A program made the position numbers and the translations under genes. The notes below the pieces were generated by a model. That model ran no database searches. It was given only the letters and a program-made list of their open reading frames with translations, and was not told the DNA's origin. This document shows positions 1 to 5,550 of a stretch of DNA of 5,550 nucleotides, one piece after another; positions within the stretch are counted from its first letter, which is position 1; each line of letters starts with the position of its first letter. Location: contig JALNXV010000249.1 of NCBI GenBank assembly GCA_023230175.1, positions 1-5,550 of the forward strand. Direction: 5' to 3'. The stretch is from Candidatus Cloacimonadota bacterium. Lineage in GTDB: Bacteria > Cloacimonadota > Cloacimonadia > Cloacimonadales > WRIO01.

Positions 1-361
1 TGTAAGTATATTTTTTTGTAATTAAATCAGCTGCTTTTAGATAGATAGCAGTTCTATCTTCCCATTGGAAATTTTGCCAAACTTTTCTTGCGTTCATAGC
101 TGACTCTATTGCCATTTTTAGTTCTTTTTCACCCGCTTGACAATAGTACCCTAAAATGGTTTTGTGATTATGTGGGCAAATTATTGGTTTGCGATTTTCT
201 GTAAATATTTCTTTGCCATCAATGATTAAGGGGATTTCGATTTTTTCGCTCAATTGCCTTTGCATTTCAGCTTCTAATTTGATTCTTTCTTCTGAACCTT
301 GTAGATATTTTTTAATAGGTTCATTTTCAGGTTGTTTAAAATTTACAACACAGTTATTCAT
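1..361 (-). CDS. pruA: Delta-1-pyrroline-5-carboxylate dehydrogenase (L-glutamate gamma-semialdehyde dehydrogenase), N-terminal part
   Basis: This is the first 120 codons of a gene that runs leftward off the window. Its product would oxidise glutamate-5-semialdehyde to glutamate with NAD+, the second step of proline breakdown, in the cytoplasm. The N-terminus matches what I recall of the ALDH4A1-like family: an NEPIKKYLQGSEER segment (residues 13-26), then IPLIIDGKEI (residues 43-52), CPHNHKTILGYY (62-73), an AGEKE..MAI stretch and WEDRTAIYLKAADL (100-113). The NAD-binding site and catalytic cysteine lie outside the window, so activity cannot be judged. The start at 361-359 is fixed by a strong Shine-Dalgarno site (AAAGGAG, complement of 367-373) five bases upstream. 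It is divergent from the kinase cluster. No sign of damage is visible. Family assignment is from memory of conserved sequence, not a search. Confidence 0.85.
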   Translation of the reverse strand, partial: MNNCVVNFKQPENEPIKKYLQGSEERIKLEAEMQRQLSEKIEIPLIIDGKEIFTENRKPIICPHNHKTILGYYCQAGEKELKMAIESAMNARKVWQNFQWEDRTAIYLKAADLITKKYTY

Positions 362-419
362 TATGACTCCTTTCTAAATACGAGAGATTAATTCTTTTCA
401 AAATTAACCCATTGGTCTT

Positions 420-446
420 ATACCTTAGCTTGAGAACCTTAGGTAT
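420..446. promoter_or_regulatory. 27-bp imperfect inverted repeat, possible operator
   Basis: The outer arms ATACCT (420-425) and AGGTAT (441-446) are perfect complements. Inside them AG/CT (427-428, 438-439) and TT/AA (430-431, 435-436) also pair around a central GAG, so 10 of 12 arm positions match. The same stretch contains a direct repeat ACCTTAG at 422-428 and 436-442, offset by 14 bases. It lies 58 bases before the pruA start, within its likely 5' leader. A dimeric repressor or activator site is the simplest reading; as an RNA hairpin the two internal mismatches and short loop make it weak. Which gene it controls is not known. Confidence 0.5.
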
Positions 447-473
447 TCAGACTTCAGAATCTATATATTGACA

Positions 474-500
474 TTTATATAATTGAGTTTTTTTTGTCAA
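474..500 (-). promoter_or_regulatory. Candidate sigma-70-type promoter for pruA
   Basis: On the minus strand a perfect TTGACA (complement of 495-500) is followed after 15 bases by TATAAA (complement of 474-479). The spacing is shorter than the usual 17, and in such AT-rich DNA -10-like hexamers are common. If real, transcription would start near 467 and give a leader of about 105 bases that includes the dyad at 420-446. Confidence 0.35.
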
Positions 501-575
501 GCTTAGTGAAAAAACAGTTGAATATAGTAAAATTTGGATTGTTAAAACCTTAAAAGAGTTCATAAAAAAAGTTTG

Positions 576-602
576 TTGACAATAAATCATATATATTACA
601 AG
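576..602 (+). promoter_or_regulatory. Weak candidate promoter of the kinase cluster
   Basis: A perfect TTGACA lies at 576-581. The best hexamer at a workable distance is TACAAG (597-602, 15-base spacer, four of six matches to TATAAT). A better -10-like TATATT (592-597) is too close to this -35. If this promoter were used, the transcript would begin at or very near the start codon at 611 and be leaderless or almost so, which would fit the lack of a ribosome binding site. An alternative weak pair further upstream is TTGTTA (539-544) with CATAAA (561-566). The assignment is tentative. Confidence 0.22.
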
Positions 603-608
603 TTGTAA
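596..608. promoter_or_regulatory. 13-bp perfect palindrome abutting the first kinase start
   Basis: TTACAA (596-601), a single G, then TTGTAA (603-608) form a perfect inverted repeat ending two bases before the ATG at 611. It occupies the place where a Shine-Dalgarno site would normally be, and none is present. It may be an autoregulatory operator that blocks transcription or, less likely because of the one-base centre, an RNA structure. Short palindromes of A/T-rich composition also arise by chance. Confidence 0.35.
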
Positions 609-610
609 AT

Positions 611-2278
611 ATGAATGATGTTTTTGATAATTTATTGAGTGAATTTAAGTATGCTGTTACCTTAACTCAAAAAGGTGATAAGTTATTAGACATTATTAGC
701 TTTTTGCGTTATAGGGATGAGGCTGATTTAACAAAATTTTATTGCGAAGAATTATTACGCATAGCAGAAAAACTTCATTCAGATTTTTTGTTTTCAAGAG
801 CCTATGATGCTCTAAGTGCAATGTATTTTTATATTGAGAGTTATGATCGTGCTTTGGATTATGCTTTTCTTGCCTTAGAATTAAATAAACGCAGGATGTA
901 TAATGATCAAGTAGCAATTAATTGTCACATAATTGGCTTGGTGTATTATTTGCTTGATGATTATCAAAATGCCGAATCGTATTTTTTAGAATCGTTAAAG
1001 TATAATCCGGATTTTCTAAATGTGCATTGTAATATTGCCAGACTATATAGTGATAAAAAGGATTTTGCCAAATCTGAAAAATATATTTCAAAGGCTTTAA
1101 TCTTATCAGAAAAGTTAAGAGTAAGAGAACTTAAATCTTTTGTATTTTATAATAAAGCAATCATTGAAGAACGGCAAGATTATTTATTTGAAGCACAAAA
1201 GAGTTTGGATGTATGCTTTACTCTTATTGATGCAACTATAGATAGCTATCAATATCTAAACGTTTGTAATGAACAGGCAGTTATTCATTTAAAGAAAAAG
1301 GAATTTGAGACTGCCTTAAAAGTTTTGGATATTGCTGTTGATAAAGCTCAACAGACTAATAGGAATGCTCAGTTACAAAAGAGTTGGCAAATTATATCTG
1401 AGGTTTATTATTCAATGGCAGAATATGCAAAAGCTTGTTATTTTCATAGACTTAGTAGTGAACTAAAGATGAAAATATTTAACAGGCAAATTTCCGAAAA
1501 ATATACTCAATTAAAAATTAATTATGATGCAGAAATTGAGAAATTGAAAATGCTTGAGATTATATCACATTCAGCTCAAACTACTTCATTAGGTATAGTT
1601 TCAGCAGGAATTGTTCATGAAATAAATCAACCATTGTCGGCTATAAAAATAAATAACGATAGTATGTTATATTGGTCTAAAAGAAATCCCGGTCAAATTC
1701 CTGATTTTATACTTAATCAATTAACTAATATATCTGAATCAGTCAGAGAGATAAATAATCTTATATCTCAGATTAAGAAATTTTGGAAGACTTCTGAGCA
1801 TAAAGAAAATTTTCATAATCTTAATCTTAAAGAAGTATTTGAAAATATTCTAAAACTATACAGGAAGAAATTTAACCAAAATAATGTTGTCTTTGATTTT
1901 AAGAATGATATTAATGATAATTATATTGTTTGTTTTGATACTGTATTATTAGAACAGATATTTTTATATATTTTAAATATGATATCAGATATTTATGAAT
2001 ATTATAATCATTGTCAGAAACATTTTTGTATTAGATTTGAACAAGGTATTGATGATATAAATCTATTTTTTGAGTTTGATTTTTTGATTGATGATTTACT
2101 TATTTGCGATGATAATATTCTTGACAAAAATAGATTGTCTATTGCTATGAATTATCGGATTGCTAAGTATTATCTGGAAAGATATACCGGACTTTTAGTT
2201 TTAAAAAGTGATTATTTAACAAAAAAGTCAATCTTAAGGTTTTCATTACCAATAAATAATAGGTGTAAAAATGCATAA
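611..2278 (+). CDS. TPR histidine kinase with intact phosphoacceptor but degenerate ATPase domain
   Basis: This 555-residue protein has no signal peptide or membrane segment, so it is a cytoplasmic sensor. About six TPR-like helical hairpins fill residues 62-290 (e.g. around DYQNAESYFLESLKYNP, 117-133), followed by a helix (291-318) into the dimerisation and phosphotransfer domain. There the H-box is clear: GIVHEINQPLSAI, with His336, Glu337 and Pro341. The C-terminal domain (about 405-555) keeps the overall fold signature but not the catalytic residues: the N-box position reads EQIFLYILNMISD, with Tyr453 and Met457 where Asn is expected; no DxGxG box is recognisable; and the GxGLG box is replaced by KNRLS (506-510). 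Homodimeric autophosphorylation is therefore unlikely. I infer that it is the phosphorylated half of a pair with the next gene. The ATG at 611 is the first possible start after a stop at 563, and it has no ribosome binding site. Confidence 0.85.
   Translation: MNDVFDNLLSEFKYAVTLTQKGDKLLDIISFLRYRDEADLTKFYCEELLRIAEKLHSDFLFSRAYDALSAMYFYIESYDRALDYAFLALELNKRRMYNDQVAINCHIIGLVYYLLDDYQNAESYFLESLKYNPDFLNVHCNIARLYSDKKDFAKSEKYISKALILSEKLRVRELKSFVFYNKAIIEERQDYLFEAQKSLDVCFTLIDATIDSYQYLNVCNEQAVIHLKKKEFETALKVLDIAVDKAQQTNRNAQLQKSWQIISEVYYSMAEYAKACYFHRLSSELKMKIFNRQISEKYTQLKINYDAEIEKLKMLEIISHSAQTTSLGIVSAGIVHEINQPLSAIKINNDSMLYWSKRNPGQIPDFILNQLTNISESVREINNLISQIKKFWKTSEHKENFHNLNLKEVFENILKLYRKKFNQNNVVFDFKNDINDNYIVCFDTVLLEQIFLYILNMISDIYEYYNHCQKHFCIRFEQGIDDINLFFEFDFLIDDLLICDDNILDKNRLSIAMNYRIAKYYLERYTGLLVLKSDYLTKKSILRFSLPINNRCKNA
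2261..2278 (+). promoter_or_regulatory. Ribosome binding site and 8-nt gene overlap joining the two kinases
   Basis: AGGTG (2261-2265) lies five bases before the ATG at 2271, inside the last codons of the first kinase gene, whose TAA is at 2276-2278. The overlap fixes the second start and suggests translational coupling, which would help keep the two proteins in a steady ratio. Confidence 0.7.
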
Positions 2279-3920
2279 AGAATTATTCTTCTTTAACGAT
2301 CAAGGATTATTTAGGCTTATTACAGGATATTTAGATGTCTTTGAAATGTTTTCAGCTTTTAATTGGGATGAATGCTTAAGAATTATCAATGATAAAACTA
2401 ATATAAATAATTTTGATCAAGCAGTCTTGTATTTAATTGCATCAAATTGTGAACTTTATAGGCATAATTTTGCCAAATCTCTTAAATATATTGAAGAGTG
2501 TTTAGAACTTGAGAAATTGATAGATAATAAAATACTAAGATATCATAGTTTGATTTTATCTACAAGGAATTTTAGATTATTAAAAGATTATGAACAAGCA
2601 GAGTATTTTTTACAAAAGGTTGAAGATGATTTTAAAGGTGCTCAATCATATCTCATTGAAAAATGTTTGCTTGAGTTAATAAGATTAAAAATGTCAAGTG
2701 TACAGGAAAAATTAGACCGATTAAAAATTATAGAAAAAGATATAAACTTTACTAATCAATTATTAAGTTTAAAACTATGTATGGTATCTTGCTATAATGC
2801 TTTAACAGAATATTATTTAATGGACGAGCTTTTATCAGAAATTGAATCCTTACTGGTCTGTCAAAATAATCCCTTTTGGAAATGCCTCTTCCTTTATTAT
2901 AAGGCATTAAGTTTGTTTTATAAAAAGAATTATCAAGAATCAACTCTTTTGATAAATAATGCATTAGCTGAAGCAGATATTGCAAATTCTTTTATTTTAA
3001 AAAAGAATGTTGTCGAACTCGCAATTGATATATATGAAAACTTAAAAGATTATAAAACAGCTTATAAGTTTCATATAGATTTTTCTAAGTATCAAACAGA
3101 TTTTGATAATATAATTACTGAAAATAGATTTATTATTTTAAAATATATTTTTGATAAAAAACAAGATAAATTGACTAATCAACAGACCCTAAATAAAACA
3201 ACAAGATTAAAATCTATTTCTTTAATGAATAATGCTTTAACTTATGAAATGGATGCATATCTAAGTAATATTAAAATTGATGCTGAATGTATTATATATT
3301 GGTATAATAAGAATTCAGGGTATTTGCCTTCGATTTTTATTGAAGAGATAAAAATGATTGTAGAAGCTGTTGATAGAACTTATAAAATTATTAATCAAAT
3401 GAAAACCTATTGGGATTATGATAATCAAGATGATGAAGAGATTATTTGCATTAATGAAATAGTAAAAAATGTAAGTAAATTAATGGGAGAAAAACTTAAA
3501 CAAGCAAACATTAAGCTAAATCTTGATATCCCTGAAAGTGAATTATCAATAAAAGCTAATAAATTATTTATAGAACAAATTTTTATAAATCTATTTAATA
3601 ACACTATTAAGGCTTTTGAAAAAACAAATAAAGAGTTTAAAAATATTATTGTTTCTACCAAGATTGAAAATCAAAAGATACATTTAAACTTTATAGATAA
3701 TGCAACCGGATTACCTGAAATTAATAATAAGGCATTGTTTGATCCATTTGTCAATAAACAAGTAAATAGTCAAGGGATGGGTTTAGGCTTAGCCTTAGTA
3801 AAGAATTTCCTTGACCGATTTTCGGGATTAATAAAAGCTTACAATAATGAATTAGGAGGAGCAACTTTTGAATTGAGCTTTCCTTATGCTCAGAAAGATA
3901 GTTTAACTAATAAGTGTTGA
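2271..3920 (+). CDS. TPR histidine-kinase paralog with ATP-binding domain but no phosphoacceptor histidine
   Basis: This 549-residue soluble protein is a tandem paralog of the preceding kinase. Residues about 50-275 are TPR-like hairpins (e.g. NFAKSLKYIEECLELE, 66-81; DYEQAEYFLQKVEDDF, 106-121; NYQESTLLINNALAEA, 220-235). The phosphotransfer region aligns without gaps to the first kinase after the H-box (331-382 with 342-393; I count 17 of 52 identical by eye), but the H-box reads TYEMDAYLSNI: Tyr325 replaces histidine and Tyr330 replaces proline. The ATPase domain is good: N-box EQIFINLFNNTIKAF with Asn440 and Asn444, G1 box Asp476-N-A-T-Gly480 (first Gly changed to Ala478), F-box FDPF (490-493), and G2 box Gly502-M-Gly504-L-Gly506. 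It should bind ATP but cannot receive phosphate on histidine. I infer that it phosphorylates His336 of the partner in a heterodimer; a regulatory pseudokinase role is the alternative. Confidence 0.85.
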   Translation: MHKELFFFNDQGLFRLITGYLDVFEMFSAFNWDECLRIINDKTNINNFDQAVLYLIASNCELYRHNFAKSLKYIEECLELEKLIDNKILRYHSLILSTRNFRLLKDYEQAEYFLQKVEDDFKGAQSYLIEKCLLELIRLKMSSVQEKLDRLKIIEKDINFTNQLLSLKLCMVSCYNALTEYYLMDELLSEIESLLVCQNNPFWKCLFLYYKALSLFYKKNYQESTLLINNALAEADIANSFILKKNVVELAIDIYENLKDYKTAYKFHIDFSKYQTDFDNIITENRFIILKYIFDKKQDKLTNQQTLNKTTRLKSISLMNNALTYEMDAYLSNIKIDAECIIYWYNKNSGYLPSIFIEEIKMIVEAVDRTYKIINQMKTYWDYDNQDDEEIICINEIVKNVSKLMGEKLKQANIKLNLDIPESELSIKANKLFIEQIFINLFNNTIKAFEKTNKEFKNIIVSTKIENQKIHLNFIDNATGLPEINNKALFDPFVNKQVNSQGMGLGLALVKNFLDRFSGLIKAYNNELGGATFELSFPYAQKDSLTNKC

Positions 3921-3942
3921 AAATAATAGAAAGAGAGATAGT

Positions 3943-5388
3943 ATGAGGGTTTTACTCGTTGACGATGAACAATTAAGTAGAAAATCAATAGCTAATTTTT
4001 TACAACATTTTTTAGGCTTAGATGTTGATGAATGCGATGATGCCGAATTAGCATTGTCGTTATGGAATGAAAAAAAACACCCATTGATAATCTCAGATAT
4101 TAAAATGCCTAAAATGTCAGGTTTGGAATTATTAACAGAAATAAAATCTTATTCCGAAGGGAAATTTACTGATGTTATTATGATTACAGGTCATGCTGAT
4201 TTTGATACTGCTCTACAAGCTCTTCGTGCAGGTGCTTGGGATTACCTAAAGAAACCTATTGATGTTGAAGAATTAGCTTCAGTAATAGAGAAGTCACAGG
4301 AACATTTAAGCCTTTTAAAAGAAAATACTCAACTTAAAACTCAATTTGAAGAAAAACTTTATGAAAGTACTCTGGATTTACAGATTAAATTTGACAAAAT
4401 TAAAAATGCATACCTTGAAGTTGCCGGAATCGGTCAAGTAGGAATATTTTCAGAAAAAATGACAGCTATTCAAAACCTTGCTTTAAGCTTTCATAAAGAT
4501 AGATCCGTATCTGTACTGATAACCGGAGAAACCGGCACAGGAAAAGAAATTATTGCCAGAATGATACATTATGGAGATGGGCAAGTTACTACCCCATTTA
4601 TTACTATTAATTGTAGTTCAATTAGTCCATCCTTATTTGAAAGCGAATTGTTTGGCTACGAAGGAGGCTCTTTTACCGGTTCAAAAAAAACAGGATTAAT
4701 AGGTAAATTAGAAATGGCTCAGGGTGGAACAATTTTTTTGGATGAAATTGGAGATATGCCTTTAGAGTTGCAACCAAAACTGTTGAGAGTGATTCAACAA
4801 AAAGAGATGTATAGAGTAGGAGGTATAAAGAAAATTGATTTAAATGTGAGATTTATATGTGCTACTAATAGAGATATTCCGGAAATGATTAATCAAGGTT
4901 TATTCAGAAAAGACTTGTTTTACAGATTAAATACCGGAAGTATTCATATCCCTTCCTTAAAAGAAAGAAAAGAAGATATAATGCCTCTTGCTCAAATGTT
5001 TTTAACTAAGTTTTCGGAAATGAGAAAAAGAAAATTTAAATTTATGAGTCAAGATACTATAACAGAATTAGAAAATTATGATTGGCCGGGTAATATTCGT
5101 GAATTACAAAATGTTATTGAAAGATGTACTGTTTTATACGACGAAATTGAATTAAAGCCTTATCATTTAAATATTAATACCGGTGAAGGACCTAATCATT
5201 TAGTGATAAAAAACATTACTAATGATGATTTAGTATTAAGTTTTCCTCCGGACGGTGTTAGTTTAGAGGATATTGAAGAAACTATAGTGAGTTTTCTTGT
5301 TGAAAAATTTGATGGTAATAAGTCAAAAGTAGCTTCATATTTGAATGTTTCCAGAAATACAATCAGAAGAAAATTAAAAGAATTATAA
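3943..5388 (+). CDS. NtrC-family sigma-54-dependent response regulator
   Basis: This complete 481-residue protein has the three classic domains. The receiver (1-125) has the acidic pair Asp7/Asp8, phosphoacceptor Asp52 (in ISDIKMPKMSG), Thr82 and Lys104 before Pro105. A coiled-coil-like linker spans about 115-160. The AAA+ domain (about 165-395) has Walker A GETGTGKE (195-202), Walker B TIFLDEIGD (263-271), sensor I ATNRD (307-311), arginine-finger candidates Arg322 and Arg328, and sensor II WPGNIREL (381-388). The sigma-54 contact loop reads GSFTGS (242-247), keeping the key Phe and Thr of GAFTGA. A Fis-type helix-turn-helix ends the protein (443-481). It starts 22 bases after the second kinase with a weak AGAGAG ribosome site (3932-3937), so it is the likely partner of both kinases. 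Phosphorylation would drive ring assembly and ATP-dependent opening of sigma-54 promoters. Targets are unknown. Confidence 0.95.
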   Translation: MRVLLVDDEQLSRKSIANFLQHFLGLDVDECDDAELALSLWNEKKHPLIISDIKMPKMSGLELLTEIKSYSEGKFTDVIMITGHADFDTALQALRAGAWDYLKKPIDVEELASVIEKSQEHLSLLKENTQLKTQFEEKLYESTLDLQIKFDKIKNAYLEVAGIGQVGIFSEKMTAIQNLALSFHKDRSVSVLITGETGTGKEIIARMIHYGDGQVTTPFITINCSSISPSLFESELFGYEGGSFTGSKKTGLIGKLEMAQGGTIFLDEIGDMPLELQPKLLRVIQQKEMYRVGGIKKIDLNVRFICATNRDIPEMINQGLFRKDLFYRLNTGSIHIPSLKERKEDIMPLAQMFLTKFSEMRKRKFKFMSQDTITELENYDWPGNIRELQNVIERCTVLYDEIELKPYHLNINTGEGPNHLVIKNITNDDLVLSFPPDGVSLEDIEETIVSFLVEKFDGNKSKVASYLNVSRNTIRRKLKEL

Positions 5389-5398
5389 AGGTGAAAAA

Positions 5399-5550
5399 AT
5401 GATACAAAAAAGAAGTATTATTCAAATCTTTTTCTTTGTTGTAAGTATATTGCTTTTTGTCGGAATTATAAAAAAGGTTTTGTTAGATGTTCACGCTTTT
5501 TGCCCATATAGCATAGTTTGTTTTGGCTTTGATCGCTTTAGTTGGTATAT
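5399..5550 (+). CDS. Membrane-anchored protein with CPYxxxC motif, probable polyferredoxin-type iron-sulfur protein (N-terminal part)
   Basis: The first 50 codons of a gene cut off by the right edge. The start is supported by AAAGGTGA (5387-5394) just upstream, and lies only 10 bases after the regulator stop, so the gene is probably in the same operon. A short basic N-terminus (QKR) is followed by a hydrophobic helix at residues 7-24, then HAFCPYSIVC with Cys35 and Cys41. A membrane helix followed by H-x-x-C-P-[FY] is typical of NapH-like and related membrane 4Fe-4S binding proteins, which move electrons at the cytoplasmic membrane. The ferredoxin cysteine clusters that would prove this lie beyond the window, so the assignment rests on one short motif and could be wrong. 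Confidence 0.5.
   Translation, partial: MIQKRSIIQIFFFVVSILLFVGIIKKVLLDVHAFCPYSIVCFGFDRFSWY

Larger units (their letters stand above)
362..610. other. Divergent intergenic region between pruA and the kinase cluster
   Basis: This 249-base AT-rich stretch separates two divergently transcribed genes, so it should hold promoters for both. I see no coding sequence in it. It contains an imperfect dyad at 420-446, a candidate minus-strand promoter at 474-500, a TTGACA hexamer at 576-581 and a perfect palindrome at 596-608. I found no convincing sigma-54 promoter (GG, ten bases, GC in a TGGCAC..TTGC setting) on either strand, so the encoded sigma-54 activator probably acts elsewhere or through a diverged site. 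Confidence 0.8.

Noticed and set aside
189..377. Plus-strand open frame of 62 codons
   Set aside because: It lies opposite the start of pruA, whose protein is clearly recognisable and has a strong ribosome site; the plus-strand frame has no such support.
446..458. Direct repeat TTCAGA at 446-451 and 453-458
   Set aside because: Two six-base copies are too little to call a repeat element; it may only be part of the flank of the dyad at 420-446.
362..610. Sigma-54 promoter for autoregulation
   Set aside because: The only GG-N10 candidate I noticed near 536 is followed by CC rather than GC, and no TGGCAC-like element is present.
696..917. Minus-strand open frame inside the first kinase
   Set aside because: It is antisense to a well-supported TPR region, with no ribosome site or recognisable product. 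The same applies to the minus-strand frames at 2752-2985 and 3425-3661.
1616..2278. First kinase as a decaying pseudogene
   Set aside because: It has no stops or frameshifts over 555 codons, a perfect H-box, and a full-length C-terminus; the losses are confined to ATP-contact residues and match a partner that has them.
611..3920. The two kinase genes as one gene broken by a frameshift
   Set aside because: Each has its own complete TPR, phosphotransfer and ATPase-like regions, so they are paralogs and not halves of one protein. The second has its own ribosome site.
5389..5398. Terminator or promoter between the regulator and the next gene
   Set aside because: The gap is only ten bases and is filled by the ribosome binding site; there is no hairpin with a T run.

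Overview
The window is AT-rich bacterial DNA holding five genes: one cut off at the left edge on the minus strand, three complete genes on the plus strand, and one cut off at the right edge. A sigma-54-dependent response regulator, Shine-Dalgarno-like sites before most genes, and a delta-1-pyrroline-5-carboxylate dehydrogenase of the long ALDH4A1-like type point to an amino-acid-using bacterium, plausibly from a lineage such as Cloacimonadota or another Bacteroidetes/FCB-like group. The taxon is an inference from style only; no marker gene is present.

Layout: 1-361 (minus) is the N-terminus of pruA. 362-610 is a divergent intergenic region with a 27-bp imperfect dyad (420-446), a candidate pruA promoter and a 13-bp perfect palindrome touching the next start codon. 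From 611 to the end runs one tightly packed plus-strand cluster: TPR histidine kinase 1 (611-2278), TPR histidine kinase 2 (2271-3920, overlapping by 8 nt), an NtrC-type response regulator (3943-5388), and the start of a membrane-anchored, probably iron-sulfur protein (5399 onward).

The most interesting point is that the two kinases are tandem paralogs with complementary defects. Kinase 1 keeps the phosphoacceptor histidine (His336 in HEINQP) but its ATPase domain has lost the N-box asparagines and the glycine-rich boxes. Kinase 2 has Tyr325 where that histidine should be, but keeps a good N-box, most of a G1 box and an intact GxGLG G2 box. Neither should work alone as an ordinary autokinase; together they could form a heterodimer in which kinase 2 binds ATP and phosphorylates His336 of kinase 1, which then passes phosphate to Asp52 of the response regulator. 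This is an inference from motifs, but the pattern is directly visible. Both kinases lack membrane segments and carry separate, divergent TPR sensor regions, so the pair could integrate two cytoplasmic inputs before sigma-54-dependent activation of unknown target promoters.
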